Source: Vibrio syngnathi (GTDB lineage: Bacteria; Pseudomonadota; Gammaproteobacteria; Enterobacterales; Vibrionaceae). Taken from it: a stretch of DNA of 64,000 nucleotides. The translations under genes were made by a program, and so were the position numbers. Shown one piece after another: positions 19,056 through 29,398 of this stretch. Each line of letters starts with the position of its first letter. Positions within the stretch are counted from its first letter, which is position 1. The stretch covers positions 2,790,001 to 2,854,000 of the forward strand of contig NZ_CP017916.1 in NCBI RefSeq assembly GCF_002119525.1. The letters run 5' to 3'. The notes beneath the pieces are model-generated. The model was not told the DNA's origin, did no database searches, and saw nothing but the letters and a program-made list of their open reading frames with translations.

Positions 19056-19661
19056 TTAAAGATTTAGAAAGGTGATGATTTGTTGGGGGTAGCGTTCAAA
19101 ATTAACAAAGCTATGATCCCCCCCCTCTTCTACTGTCTGTAGTGCACCTTGGTACTTCTCTACCGCTTGTCGGTAATCCAGAACTTCGTCTTCCGTTTGC
19201 TGAAGTAACCAGAAGTCACTCGGCTGAGCGATAGCCGGAACCTCTAACGCCTTCAGTTCATTGATATGTTTTGTTTCCAGAACATATCGCTCTTCTGTAT
19301 ATGGATTTACTTGTTCACCTAAATAGTCAGCAAGAAGCTCATACGGCTTAACGGCTGGGTTCACAACCACAGCTTTAAAGCCATAGTGAGTATTCAGCCA
19401 TGTTGAAAGATAGCCACCCAAAGAACTACCTACCAACGCTATCTGATATTGCTCTTTATATTGCTCCACCAGTTGCTGCAAATAAATGGCCGCTTGCTGA
19501 GGAAAACTCGGCAGTTGAGGTGTCATCACCTTGATATCAGGACGATGCTCCGCGCAATAGTCAGCCATCACCGTTGCTTTGTGAGAACGTGATGAACTGT
19601 TAAAACCGTGAATATAGAGAAGCAGTGGCGGCTTAGCGGCTTGCTGTTCAGAATCAAACAT
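19056..19661 (-). CDS. yqiA: YqiA family esterase (alpha/beta hydrolase)
   Basis: YqiA is a small cytoplasmic serine esterase; its natural substrate is unknown. The 201-residue protein has the oxyanion-side motif YIHGFNSSSRSHK, the nucleophile elbow GSSLGG and the C-terminal catalytic histidine in GGDHSF. The start used is the ATG that overlaps the cpdA stop (TGATG); a TTG one codon upstream is also in frame. It follows cpdA directly, the same order as in E. coli (nudF-yqiB-cpdA-yqiA-parE). Confidence 0.88.
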   Translation of the reverse strand: MFDSEQQAAKPPLLLYIHGFNSSSRSHKATVMADYCAEHRPDIKVMTPQLPSFPQQAAIYLQQLVEQYKEQYQIALVGSSLGGYLSTWLNTHYGFKAVVVNPAVKPYELLADYLGEQVNPYTEERYVLETKHINELKALEVPAIAQPSDFWLLQQTEDEVLDYRQAVEKYQGALQTVEEGGDHSFVNFERYPQQIITFLNL

Positions 19662-20485
19662 CAATAACCTGCCGCTTCAAAATCAGGTAAGAATTGTCCA
19701 TGAGGTAAACGGCGAACTTGCGTGCTTACTGATCCATCTTGATGCAATTCAATCTCTCTCCAACCAGGCGACAAAGTATCAACCGCAAAGTCATCTGAGT
19801 TAGGTTTGAATTGTACACAAGTTGACGGTGTTGCCATGACTTGTACACCATGATGATCTCGATTCATGTCTTGATGAACGTGACCACACAGTACCGCTTT
19901 CACATTGATGTGCTGTTGAACCACTTCCCAAAATTGATCAGCATCTTTCAGGTTATGTTGGTCCAGCCATGCACTGCCAACCAATAGTGGATGATGGTGC
20001 AGCAGAACCAAGGTATTACGTTCGGGGAATTCGGTTAGCTTTTGTTCTAGTAGATCAAGCTGTTGATCACTGAGACGTCCGTGAGGCACACCAACCACTT
20101 GCGAGTCCAGCATCACCATCTGCCAATTATTGCCTAGCAAGACATGCTCAACACACTGTATTTGTGGTGATGGTAAAACACTGCCCATATTCGGTTTGAA
20201 GTCATGATTCCCTGGCAACCAGTAACACGGTTTATCCAAAGGTTGAATTCCTGACTCAAATTTTTGGTACGACTCAGCACTGTGATCTTGAGAAATATCA
20301 CCGGTTGCCAAAATCGCTTGATAGTCAAAGCCCTGACTAACAATGGCATCGACTACAGCACGAAAGCTATCTTGAGTGTTGATGCTTAATAAACTGCCAT
20401 TGCTCGGCGCAAATAAATGCGTGTCCGTTAGCTGTACAAGCTTAATACTGCTCTCATCAAATTTTGAAGTGTGTGATAATTCCAA
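19661..20485 (-). CDS. cpdA: 3',5'-cyclic-AMP phosphodiesterase
   Basis: CpdA hydrolyses cAMP to AMP and so tunes the CRP regulon. The 274-residue protein is a class III metallophosphoesterase with the metal-binding motifs DTHL (21-24), GDISQD, GNHD, HHHP and GHVHQD in the usual order. It lies between yqiB and yqiA and overlaps yqiA by one base. Confidence 0.93.
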   Translation of the reverse strand: MELSHTSKFDESSIKLVQLTDTHLFAPSNGSLLSINTQDSFRAVVDAIVSQGFDYQAILATGDISQDHSAESYQKFESGIQPLDKPCYWLPGNHDFKPNMGSVLPSPQIQCVEHVLLGNNWQMVMLDSQVVGVPHGRLSDQQLDLLEQKLTEFPERNTLVLLHHHPLLVGSAWLDQHNLKDADQFWEVVQQHINVKAVLCGHVHQDMNRDHHGVQVMATPSTCVQFKPNSDDFAVDTLSPGWREIELHQDGSVSTQVRRLPHGQFLPDFEAAGY

Positions 20486-20544
20486 AATAACAAATCCAGA
20501 TACGTTACTGTTTAGACTTTAAAAGTGTTTTTAAATAGGCTCAA

Positions 20545-20985
20545 TTAAAAAGAAACTGGGGTTCGGCTGATACCCGTTTTTAAACAAAACGTTAACCATT
20601 CCCCAAGAAATTTGTTCAATTGAAATTTCTCATCCTTTTGCAGAAGTTTTGTGTTGGGATAGTCATATTTTGCTTTGACTCGCGAAAAATCCCCGCTAGC
20701 GCACACTTCTGCAACTCGAGCGTCGTGATATAGCCTGACAGACATTTTTGGCAAAGGAAACACTGGCATCGCGTCACTCTGACATATATCTATTAATGTG
20801 GTGTATTTTGTGACCTCATTCACTGTCAATTGATACACCATATTAACGGCTTGGTAACAGCGAACGTCACCAACCTCATGCTCAACCGGTAACAGAGCAT
20901 TAAGTTTGGCATAGTTAGTCTCGTAAACTCGCATCAATTCAGCCAGATCGACATGATACGGTTTTTTGACTGCTATATTTGGCAT
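20545..20985 (-). CDS. yqiB: DUF1249 family protein (YqiB)
   Basis: The molecular function of this family is not established. The 146-residue protein has no signal peptide or membrane segment. It has the family-like YETNYAKLNALLP segment near residues 21-33, a block of beta-strand-like sequence, and a FLxEWLxFCL helix near the end. It begins 4 bases after nudF ends and precedes cpdA, a conserved position in enterobacteria and vibrios. Confidence 0.85.
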   Translation of the reverse strand: MPNIAVKKPYHVDLAELMRVYETNYAKLNALLPVEHEVGDVRCYQAVNMVYQLTVNEVTKYTTLIDICQSDAMPVFPLPKMSVRLYHDARVAEVCASGDFSRVKAKYDYPNTKLLQKDEKFQLNKFLGEWLTFCLKTGISRTPVSF

Positions 20986-20989
20986 GACG

Positions 20990-21619
20990 TTAATCTATCC
21001 ACTCTGACTGTAATTCTTGGTAGTTCAATTGTAGCCACTGCAGCGCAATGATCGTAGCGCCATTTTCAAACACACCGTCTTTTACTAACTGATAAGCGGC
21101 TTCGCGACTCATCACTTGCACGCGAATATCTTCACCTTCGTAATCCAATCCGTGAACCCCTTTTGCTGTCGTGGCGTCAACACAACCAACAAAGACGTCG
21201 AGCTTTTCTGAGCAACCGCCGGATGAAGGATAATACGAAGTAATAGGCAATACAGATCCGACTTCGACCCCCGCTTCTTCCATCGCCTCACGACGAGCAA
21301 CATCTTTTGGTGATTCATCGGTATCAATAATCCCCGCAACAATTTCGTATTGCCAGGGGTTTTCATGCTCTAGAGCACCGACACGGATCTGTTCTACGAT
21401 CACGACTTCATCACGTATAGGGTCATAAGGTAGCAAAGCGGCAGCATGTCCACGCTCAAACATCTCACGCTCGATTGGTTGGCTCCAGCCACCCTCAAAC
21501 AGTCTATGTTTAAATGTGTACTTAACCATTTTGAAAAAACCACGAAACAGCGTCTCTTTTGAGACTATTTCCACATCTTGCGGAGTAAACTCATGTCGTT
21601 GATTGTCATACTGTTGCAT
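20990..21619 (-). CDS. nudF: ADP-ribose diphosphatase (Nudix hydrolase)
   Basis: NudF splits ADP-ribose into AMP and ribose 5-phosphate and thereby removes a reactive metabolite. The 209-residue protein has a complete Nudix box, with G-x5-E-x7-REAMEEAG matching the consensus. The ATG at 21619 (MQQYDNQRHEF) follows GTGAGG with good spacing; a GTG four codons earlier is in frame but less likely. It is divergent from tolC and first of the nudF-yqiB-cpdA-yqiA run. Confidence 0.93.
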   Translation of the reverse strand: MQQYDNQRHEFTPQDVEIVSKETLFRGFFKMVKYTFKHRLFEGGWSQPIEREMFERGHAAALLPYDPIRDEVVIVEQIRVGALEHENPWQYEIVAGIIDTDESPKDVARREAMEEAGVEVGSVLPITSYYPSSGGCSEKLDVFVGCVDATTAKGVHGLDYEGEDIRVQVMSREAAYQLVKDGVFENGATIIALQWLQLNYQELQSEWID

Positions 21620-21735
21620 TTGATACCTCACTAAGTGATCTTATAGTTTACTCATTGTCCGAGTTAACTACCAAGGATAAGGTTCAACTTTTAGTATAAA
21701 ACTTATAATTAAAGTTAAGTTTTAAAAAATAAATA

Positions 21736-21764
21736 TTGCACAAGTGGACAGTTAACTGTAAAAA
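21736..21764 (+). promoter_or_regulatory. tolC promoter candidate with a 12-bp palindrome in the spacer
   Basis: TTGCAC (21736-21741), 17 bases and TAAAAA (21759-21764) form a weak sigma-70 promoter. Its spacer contains the perfect palindrome ACAGTTAACTGT (21748-21759), which looks like a repressor site. No named regulator can be assigned. Confidence 0.35.
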
Positions 21765-21845
21765 AGTGCAAAGTTTCGAGTAAATTACCACCAAACTGGG
21801 TTAAACTCTTTTAAAGAAAATTCCATTAAAGGCAGGAATAGGAAA

Positions 21846-23156
21846 ATGAAAAAACTGCTTCCACTATTTATCAGTGCAGCAATTGGCAGCCTGAGTTCGT
21901 CAGCTTTCGCTGATACGCTAGCTGAGGTTTACGACCAAGCAAAACAGAACGATCCTCAACTTCTTCGTTCAGCAGCGAAGCGCGATGCCGCTTTTGAAGC
22001 AGTAACGTCAAACCGTAGTGATTTGCTACCACAAATTGACTTGAGAGCTAACTACGACATCAACCGTGGTGAGCGAAGTGATGTAAATAATGACAGCAAT
22101 CAATGGGGAGCTGGAATTTACTTTTCTCAAGAGCTGTACAAACGCTCTTCTTGGATCACGCTAGATACAGCAGAGAAAAAAGCTCGCCAAGCTGATTCTG
22201 CTTATGCAGCAGAGCAACAAGATCTGATCCTTCGTGTTGCTACCGCTTACTTCGAAGTACTTCGTGCTCAAGATAGCCTAGAGTTTGTTCGTGCTGAAAA
22301 AGCCGCAGTTGCTCGTCAACTGGAACAAACTAAGCAGCGCTTTGAAGTTGGCCTTTCAGCAATCACCGATGTGCATGATGCGCAAGCTCAGTACGATGGC
22401 GTATTGGCAGACGAAGTTTTAGCAGAGAACACTCTGATTAATAACTACGAAGGTCTACGTGAAATCACAGGTCAAGAGCACTCTAACCTAAACATCTTAG
22501 ATACAGACCGCTTCTCAGCAAGCAAGTCTTCTGAATCTGCTGTTGCACTGGTTGAGCAAGCTCAAGAGAAAAACCTGAAGCTATTGGCATCACGTATTGA
22601 TCAAGACATCGCTAAAGACAACATCACACTAGAAAGTTCTGGTCACCTACCTAGCCTAACCTTAGACGGCAACTACTCTATTGCAGATCAGTCAAAAAGC
22701 TCTCAAGACTACGATCAAGATAATCTAAACGTCGGCTTAAACTTAGTTGTACCTCTATACACAGGTGGTAGCACAACTTCTTTGACTAAACAGGCTGAAT
22801 ACAACTATGTTGCAGCAAGTGAAGATCTAGAAGCGACTTACCGTAGCGTTGTGAAAGATGTTCGTGCATTCAACAACAACATCAGTGCTTCAATTGGTGC
22901 GCTACGCGCTTACGAACAATCTGTTGTTTCTGCTCAATCGGCCCTAGAAGCTACAGAAGCAGGTTTTGATGTAGGTACTCGTACTATCGTTGACGTACTA
23001 GATTCAACTCGTCGCCTATACGATGCCAACAAAAACCTTTCAGATGCTCGTTACAACTACATCCTAAGTGTCCTTCAGCTTCGTCAAGCGGTTGGTACGC
23101 TAAGCGAACAAGACATTGTAGATGTAAACGCAGGCCTAAAAGTTGCAAGCAAGTAA
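21846..23156 (+). CDS. tolC: Outer-membrane efflux channel TolC
   Basis: TolC is the trimeric outer-membrane duct used by RND and ABC efflux pumps and type I secretion. The 436-residue protein has a signal peptide (1-22, ending SAFA) and the two internally repeated outer-membrane-efflux domains, with long alpha-helical segments (for example ARYNYILSVLQLRQAVGTLS near the end). The ribosome binding site is AGGAATAGG. A terminator follows. Confidence 0.95.
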   Translation: MKKLLPLFISAAIGSLSSSAFADTLAEVYDQAKQNDPQLLRSAAKRDAAFEAVTSNRSDLLPQIDLRANYDINRGERSDVNNDSNQWGAGIYFSQELYKRSSWITLDTAEKKARQADSAYAAEQQDLILRVATAYFEVLRAQDSLEFVRAEKAAVARQLEQTKQRFEVGLSAITDVHDAQAQYDGVLADEVLAENTLINNYEGLREITGQEHSNLNILDTDRFSASKSSESAVALVEQAQEKNLKLLASRIDQDIAKDNITLESSGHLPSLTLDGNYSIADQSKSSQDYDQDNLNVGLNLVVPLYTGGSTTSLTKQAEYNYVAASEDLEATYRSVVKDVRAFNNNISASIGALRAYEQSVVSAQSALEATEAGFDVGTRTIVDVLDSTRRLYDANKNLSDARYNYILSVLQLRQAVGTLSEQDIVDVNAGLKVASK

Positions 23157-23220
23157 TTCTTAAATCCTAGTTAAATACTCTAACCAGAGTCTTTAATAAA
23201 GTGACTAGATTACCGTTACA

Positions 23221-23247
23221 AAAATGCCGCTCAATGAGCGGCATTTT
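23221..23247. terminator. Bidirectional terminator between tolC and hldE
   Basis: AAAATGCCGCT and AGCGGCATTTTT form a stem with a 4-base loop. The A-run and T-run on either side fit both converging transcripts. Confidence 0.85.
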
Positions 23248-23323
23248 TATTATCTATTGAAAGCTAATTCTCAGCCTAACCCAAAGGTTAAGCCTTGAGA
23301 CGAGAAAGCTAGAAGACTAAGAG

Positions 23324-24754
23324 TTAGCCTCGACCACCTTGAATCGCTTTAATGATTTCAGTCGTAGAGCAACCATCTTCAAAGTTAAGTACTTTAACTT
23401 CACCACCAGCGGCAATCACTTCCGCACCACCAGCAATATCTTCAGGTTTGTAGTCACCACCTTTCACGAGAATGCTTGGAAGAACTTCAGAGATCAAACG
23501 TTGCGGTGTATCTTCAGAAAACGGAACCACCCAATCAACCGCGCCTAAACCGGCCAACACCGCCATACGACGATCGGTTGGATTCACAGGGCGACCCGGG
23601 CCTTTTAAGCGTTTCACTGATTCATCCGTATTCACTGCAACGATCAAACGATCGCCCAACTCAGCCGCGTGGTTCATGTAAGAAACATGTCCAGCATGCA
23701 GAATATCAAAGCAGCCATTAGTCATAACCACTTTCTCGCCTTTCGCACGGGCACGTTTCACAGCTTCAACCAATGCCGCTTCAGAGATCACACCGTAATC
23801 AGTATCTTGGCTACCATGAATCGCTTCCGCTAACTCAATCGTAGACAGCGTCGATGTACCTAGCTTACCGACTACCACGCCAGCCGCAGCGTTTGCTAAT
23901 GCACACGCTTCATCCAGTGGCTTACCGGCAGCAACTGAAGCTGCGAGTACTGAAATAACCGTATCACCAGCACCAGTAACGTCATACACTTCTTTCGCCT
24001 GAGTCGGTAAATGGAATGGTTCTACGCCTTTACGAAGTAGTGTCATACCATGCTCACTGCGAGTCACTAGCAGGGCTTCAAAATCAAACTCTTCGATTAA
24101 CGCGAGTCCTTTTTCGATCATTTCATCTTCAGATTTAACCTTACCGGCAACCAACTCAAACTCCGCCATGTTTGGCGTAAGTAATGTCGCACCACGGTAG
24201 CGTTCAAAATCTGCACCTTTCGGGTCGATAAACACCGGAACGTTCGCTGCGCGCGCTTTTTGAATAAAGCTCTGCACATGCTCCAAAGCACCTTTCGCAT
24301 AATCAGATAAGATTACCGAGCGTACATTAGGAAGCGCTTGCTCCATGCGAGATAAAACAAGTTCAGGATCCGTGTTCTCAAATTTGTCTTCAAAATCAAG
24401 ACGGATCAACTGCTGTCCACGGCTCATGACACGCAGTTTTGTGATGGTCGGATAATCTTCCAACTCAACGAAATCACACTTAACCTTTAATGCACCCAAG
24501 GTATTTTTCAATACCTCAGCTGGCTCATCTTTTCCAGTCAAACCAACGATATGAGCATGACCACCAAGAGAGGCAATATTCATTGCTACGTTGGCAGCAC
24601 CACCAGGGCGCTCTTCGTTATTTTCTACTTTAACAACGGGCACAGGTGCTTCTGGTGAAATACGGCCAGTAGGGCCATACCAGTAACGGTCAAGCATTAC
24701 ATCACCGACAACAAGAACGCCTGATTGGCTGTAGTCAGGTAGAATTGGTTTCAT
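23324..24754 (-). CDS. hldE: Bifunctional D-glycero-D-manno-heptose kinase / adenylyltransferase HldE
   Basis: HldE makes ADP-heptose for the lipopolysaccharide inner core: its first half phosphorylates heptose 7-phosphate at C1 and its second half transfers AMP to heptose 1-phosphate. The 476-residue protein has a PfkB-type kinase domain (about 1-318) with GAGD at 261-264, which holds the catalytic aspartate, and a nucleotidyltransferase domain (about 344-476) with HAGH at 353-356. It follows glnE with a 187-base gap, as in E. coli. A good GGAG site precedes the ATG. Confidence 0.96.
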   Translation of the reverse strand: MKPILPDYSQSGVLVVGDVMLDRYWYGPTGRISPEAPVPVVKVENNEERPGGAANVAMNIASLGGHAHIVGLTGKDEPAEVLKNTLGALKVKCDFVELEDYPTITKLRVMSRGQQLIRLDFEDKFENTDPELVLSRMEQALPNVRSVILSDYAKGALEHVQSFIQKARAANVPVFIDPKGADFERYRGATLLTPNMAEFELVAGKVKSEDEMIEKGLALIEEFDFEALLVTRSEHGMTLLRKGVEPFHLPTQAKEVYDVTGAGDTVISVLAASVAAGKPLDEACALANAAAGVVVGKLGTSTLSTIELAEAIHGSQDTDYGVISEAALVEAVKRARAKGEKVVMTNGCFDILHAGHVSYMNHAAELGDRLIVAVNTDESVKRLKGPGRPVNPTDRRMAVLAGLGAVDWVVPFSEDTPQRLISEVLPSILVKGGDYKPEDIAGGAEVIAAGGEVKVLNFEDGCSTTEIIKAIQGGRG

Positions 24755-24941
24755 TGTGGATCTCCAAAAATCGAATCTGGCTAGAGTCTAGCACACTGAT
24801 TACAGTGGCTAAACCATAGAAAAATGAGTGAAAGCCTAACTCGATAGATACTCTAGCAGCTAAGAAGTAGCTAATAAGCAACTAAGAAGTCGATAAGCGA
24901 TCACTAAATGATAATTACGCAACCGTTAAGAAATAGTTCGG

Positions 24942-27791
24942 TTACGCTTCCATCCATTGCTTCCATGCCTGAACAACATGTTCCCTTTCCATTTTAAATT
25001 TATCAATCGCCACATCCGCATCAAGGTTTAATAAATTGCGGTGATGGATTTCATCTCTTAATGTTGTATAGGCATGGGTTAATGCCATGCCTTGCTGTTC
25101 GTCCATAATCCCTTGCGACAACAGGCTTTCAAAGATTCGTACATTGTCACACCAACGAGTCAACTTAGGTTTTTCATTGCTGTATCGAAGTACTAAATAC
25201 TGCGCCAAAAACTCAATGTCTGTAATACCACCCGCATCTTGTTTCAGCATGAATCTCTCCGCTTTTTTTCCACCGAGGTGCCCGCGCATTTTTTCACGCA
25301 TATCGACAACGGATTTTTTAAGTACAGCCTCATCTCGTGATAAGCATAGAACTTCATGTCGTGTTTTATTAAACGCAGATGCCAATAAGTCATCGCCATA
25401 AATCATACGAGCACGAGTCAAAGCTTGGTGCTCCCAAGTCCACGCATCATTGTGCTGATACTCGTCAAAAGCATCGGTTGGACTCACTAATAGACCAGAG
25501 ACACCTGAAGGGCGCAAGCGAGTGTCGACCTCGTACAAAATACCAGAAGCCGTTCTGGTCGAGAATATATGAATAATGCGCTGCGCCAATCTCAGATAAA
25601 ACTGGCGTCCGTCGATCTCTTTTTTACCATCAGTATAGATGTGTACCGGGCAATCGTGCATGAACACGATATCGAGATCGGAATTATAGCCAAGCTCCCA
25701 ACCGCCGACTTTACCGTAACCAACCACAGCGAAGCCACGACCTTCACGATCTTTAACGTGGGTAGGCTCCCCAAACTTGGCTGTTACTTGTAACCAAGCT
25801 TGATTGATGCCAGCCTCAACAATCGCTTCTGCTAAGTAGGTTAGATGGTCGCTGACCTTCATGACAGGCAAAACGCCCGCAATATCAGCGGCTGCAATTC
25901 TCAAGATACAAGTCTGCTTAAACTGACGCAGCCCCTCCATCTGTTGCTCCATATCATCTTCAGGAATACGGGCTAGATAATCACGTAACTCGGTCTTGTA
26001 AGACTCTAAAGGCACAGGATTATAGAGTTGTTGCGGATCGATAAGTTCATCTAACAAGATGGGGTAACGCCCCAACTGCTCCGAAATCATCGGACTCGCT
26101 GTACATAAGCGAACTAACTGAGTCAGCGCAGCAGGATGTTCATCAAGCAGCTCTAGATACGTGGTGCGCGTAACGATTTTTTGCAGAAGGTGCAACACTC
26201 GAGACAAACCAAATTCTGCATCCTTGGCGGTGTAGAGCGCTTGAAACACTTTGGGCATCAAACGATTGAGTACTTCACGTCCACGAGGGCCAAGGGTTTT
26301 CTTAGCCAAATCAGCTTTGAATTGGATAACGGTTTTCGCCGCTTGCTGCGGGTTATCAATCGCGATGTCATGCTCTAGAACCTGCTCAATCACATCTTGC
26401 TTATGAGCCATATCCCACAACTCACTAAAGTGACTCGCGATTGGATTTGCGTCATCTTCATCAACCCCAATCAGGTCTTCGAATACGGTGTGGACATTAG
26501 CCATATGAGTACGGGTTGCCGCAATCAAACTATCCCAATCCGCAAACTGCATAGCGACAGCAAGTTGCAATTGCTCGAAATCGCCATCAGGTAAGGTTTG
26601 AGTTTGCTTGTCAGCCATCGCTTGTAATAGGTTCTCAAGGCGACGTAAAAACAGGTATGCCTCACGTAAGTGACCGACTTCTTCTGCTTCTAATAAATGA
26701 AGAGATTCAATCGCACTTAACGTCTCCAACAAACCTCGACCACGAAGGCTCGGCTCACGCCCGCCACGAATCAGTTGAAAGACTTGAGCAATAAACTCGA
26801 CTTCACGAATGCCACCAGAACCAAGCTTAATGTTGTTTGATAAGCCACGACGTCGCACTTCGCTACTGATCATCGACTTCATTCGACGCAAAGATTGAAT
26901 CGCACTGAAATCAATATAACGACGAAAAACAAACGGACGCAGCATCTGACGGAGTTCTTGGTATTCTGGGTACATTTCGCTGCCCATCACTCGCGCCTTA
27001 ACCATCGCGTAGCGTTCCCAGTCACGGCCTTGTTCTTGGTAATAGTCTTCAAGAGCAGCATAGCTCATGACCAAAGGACCGCTCTCACCGAATGGACGTA
27101 GGCGCATGTCGACTCGATAACAGAATCCGTCAAAGGTTTGCTGATCAAGCGCCTTAATAATACGTTGCCCCAAACGCGTGAAGAACTGCGCGTTAGCGAT
27201 ACTTCTTCTTGCTCCTTGGGTTTCGCCATTTTCTGGGTAGGTAAAAATTAGATCGATATCGGAAGAGAAATTCAGCTCACCGCCACCTAGTTTGCCCATG
27301 CCGATGATCAACATAGGCTGCGCTTCACCTTGCTCGTTACAAGGTGTGCCCCACTCTTTACAACAAATATCGTACTGCCATTGATAGGTCTCGAAGATCA
27401 TCGCCTCTGCTAGCATCGACAAATGACTTAAGCTCTGTTCTAGATCCCATGAGCCCATAAAGTCACGCCAAGCAATGTAGGTCATCTCTCGATTACGGAA
27501 TTGGCGCAGTACACGCTGGCCGCTCATCTCATCAGCACAACCAGAAAGTAACTCGGCCAAACGCTCGCGATACCCTTCCGCACGCTCTTCGCATGCCAAC
27601 ATATCAGGTAAGTCACCACATAAAACCGTATCACGCTGCAGGCAATCGCCAATAAAACAGCTTAAACCGAGTACACGTTTAAGATCTTCAGTCAGTGGCT
27701 CAGACCAAGTATTGATAGCTTCACTTTGATGCTCTAATAATTGCTCAAAAGCAGACTGGGAATGAGTGATGAGTTGAGAAGGCAATGGCAT
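24942..27791 (-). CDS. glnE: Bifunctional glutamine synthetase adenylyltransferase / deadenylase
   Basis: GlnE adds AMP to, or removes AMP from, glutamine synthetase in response to PII and glutamine. The 949-residue protein has two nucleotidyltransferase domains: an N-terminal one with GGGELNFSSDIDLIF (deadenylase half) and a C-terminal one with GGWELGYNSDLDIVF (adenylyltransferase half), joined by helical regions. Start chosen at 27791 (MPLPSQLITHSQS), which follows AAGGAAGAAAC; an earlier in-frame start adds 11 residues. The gene and its order with hldE match E. coli. Confidence 0.95.
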   Translation of the reverse strand: MPLPSQLITHSQSAFEQLLEHQSEAINTWSEPLTEDLKRVLGLSCFIGDCLQRDTVLCGDLPDMLACEERAEGYRERLAELLSGCADEMSGQRVLRQFRNREMTYIAWRDFMGSWDLEQSLSHLSMLAEAMIFETYQWQYDICCKEWGTPCNEQGEAQPMLIIGMGKLGGGELNFSSDIDLIFTYPENGETQGARRSIANAQFFTRLGQRIIKALDQQTFDGFCYRVDMRLRPFGESGPLVMSYAALEDYYQEQGRDWERYAMVKARVMGSEMYPEYQELRQMLRPFVFRRYIDFSAIQSLRRMKSMISSEVRRRGLSNNIKLGSGGIREVEFIAQVFQLIRGGREPSLRGRGLLETLSAIESLHLLEAEEVGHLREAYLFLRRLENLLQAMADKQTQTLPDGDFEQLQLAVAMQFADWDSLIAATRTHMANVHTVFEDLIGVDEDDANPIASHFSELWDMAHKQDVIEQVLEHDIAIDNPQQAAKTVIQFKADLAKKTLGPRGREVLNRLMPKVFQALYTAKDAEFGLSRVLHLLQKIVTRTTYLELLDEHPAALTQLVRLCTASPMISEQLGRYPILLDELIDPQQLYNPVPLESYKTELRDYLARIPEDDMEQQMEGLRQFKQTCILRIAAADIAGVLPVMKVSDHLTYLAEAIVEAGINQAWLQVTAKFGEPTHVKDREGRGFAVVGYGKVGGWELGYNSDLDIVFMHDCPVHIYTDGKKEIDGRQFYLRLAQRIIHIFSTRTASGILYEVDTRLRPSGVSGLLVSPTDAFDEYQHNDAWTWEHQALTRARMIYGDDLLASAFNKTRHEVLCLSRDEAVLKKSVVDMREKMRGHLGGKKAERFMLKQDAGGITDIEFLAQYLVLRYSNEKPKLTRWCDNVRIFESLLSQGIMDEQQGMALTHAYTTLRDEIHHRNLLNLDADVAIDKFKMEREHVVQAWKQWMEA

Positions 27792-27900
27792 GTTTCTTCC
27801 TTGTTTAAGCTGCGCGCCGAACAATCGATTTATCGATTCAGTTCTTCAATAACGAGTTTTCATAACTAAAGATAAGTTATACCAAAGTTCTGCCAATAAA

Positions 27901-27929
27901 AAACGCCCACATTAGCAATGTGGGCGTTT
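27901..27929. terminator. Terminator downstream of the chemoreceptor gene
   Basis: AAACGCCCACATT and AATGTGGGCGTTT pair perfectly around a 3-base core (AGC). A T-run follows on the minus strand, so it ends the chemoreceptor transcript before the glnE promoter region. Confidence 0.8.
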
Positions 27930-28044
27930 TATCAGTGAACTTATCAAGTAAAGCCTTTATCTCTAATAACCAATCTACGTGGCAAAACCTCTAGGAATAA
28001 ACCTTTAGATATTACGAACTAGAGCTCAGACCGAAAGCTGGGGA

Positions 28045-29301
28045 TTAAACCTTAAACTGCTTAATCTTACCGTCTAGCTCTTGCGCGTTGCTTTCCATGA
28101 TCTCAGAAGTCTCGAGAAGCTCACCAACCACCACTACAGAAGCTTCAACAAGTTCACGAACATTGGTTAGGTTGATACTCATCTCTTCAGCAACAGTGCT
28201 CTGTTGACCCGCAGCTGTAGCTATCTGGAAGTTCATATCATTGATTTGGTTTACCTGGCTTACGATGCCATCAAGCTCAGAACCAGCGTTAGTCACTAGG
28301 TCTACGCCTTCAGCAGCTTCAACAACACTCTTTTCCATCAGCTCTACTGCCGAGTTAGCACTGCTTTGTAGCTGGCTGATCATATCTTGAATTTCTACGG
28401 TCGCTTGTTGAGTGCGTTGCGCAAGGTTACGAACCTCATCGGCAACCACCGCAAAACCACGTCCCGCTTCACCGGCACGCGCGGCTTCAATAGCTGCGTT
28501 CAACGCTAATAGGTTGGTTTGCTCTGAAATGCCTTGGATAGTACCAACCACACTGCCAATCGAGTCTACGCGCTCTTCTACTTGGTTTACCGCTGCTGCA
28601 GAGGCTGCGATGTCCGAAGAAAGCTCACTCATCTTAGAAACAGAACCTTGAACGAACTTCTGACCTGTTAATGCTTGACCTGATGCTTGCTCAGTAAGAG
28701 AAGAAGCACTTTGCGCGTGCTCAGCCACGGTTTGCACAGTAGACGTCATCTCGCTCATTGCTGTCGCTAGTTGGTCGATTTCGTTAAATTCTTCCTGAGC
28801 TGAATCTTTGGTTTCGGACATGCTGATGGTCATCACTTCCGTCAGGGCAAACAATTCATCAGAAGAGGCCACCTGAGTTTTGATCATGTCATTCAACTGG
28901 ACTCGCGTTTTTTCGAGTTCTCGTGCCACATCACCGTATTCATCTTTACAATCCATATGAATAGGCACTGATAGGTTCTTATCGGCCATGGTTTTAATGG
29001 CGTCATTGAGGTATTGAGTTTGGCGAAGCATAACGCGCGCCGCGGCTAATAGAAGAACCACAAACACAATGATCATCACGGCTGTTTGCCAAGCCACTTG
29101 AACTAAGTAAGTCTCGTAATGCTGCTGTGCAACTTGCGCATTGTTGGTAACTGCAAGTAATGAATCGTAAAACGCACTTGCATCCCATAGCTGCTTCGAA
29201 ATAATCAAGATAGTGCTGAAAACCATCAGCATGATCATTTTAGGAACGAGACGGATGTCTGAGATAATCCTTTCCCACGGCTTGAATGACAGTTTAGTCA
29301 T
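28045..29301 (-). CDS. Methyl-accepting chemotaxis protein with minimal sensor region
   Basis: This receptor would signal through CheA/CheW to the flagellar motor. The 418-residue protein has two transmembrane helices (about 21-38 and 71-91) with only about 32 residues between them outside the membrane, a HAMP-like linker (about 92-145), and a cytoplasmic signalling domain with the conserved hairpin ([20 protein letters not shown] then [12 protein letters not shown]). The tiny outer loop cannot hold a standard ligand-binding domain, so it may sense membrane state, or act with a partner. No C-terminal CheR-tethering pentapeptide is seen (it ends IKQFKV). A GGAG site supports the start. Confidence 0.92.
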   Translation of the reverse strand: MTKLSFKPWERIISDIRLVPKMIMLMVFSTILIISKQLWDASAFYDSLLAVTNNAQVAQQHYETYLVQVAWQTAVMIIVFVVLLLAAARVMLRQTQYLNDAIKTMADKNLSVPIHMDCKDEYGDVARELEKTRVQLNDMIKTQVASSDELFALTEVMTISMSETKDSAQEEFNEIDQLATAMSEMTSTVQTVAEHAQSASSLTEQASGQALTGQKFVQGSVSKMSELSSDIAASAAAVNQVEERVDSIGSVVGTIQGISEQTNLLALNAAIEAARAGEAGRGFAVVADEVRNLAQRTQQATVEIQDMISQLQSSANSAVELMEKSVVEAAEGVDLVTNAGSELDGIVSQVNQINDMNFQIATAAGQQSTVAEEMSINLTNVRELVEASVVVVGELLETSEIMESNAQELDGKIKQFKV

Positions 29302-29398
29302 TGTCAGTTCTCCATTAACTCTTATATATTGATGGCTTCTATATCCGCGAGATGGCTATGTCAGTCAAAGTTCGCGATTTATTTTGAGCCTCGTATGA

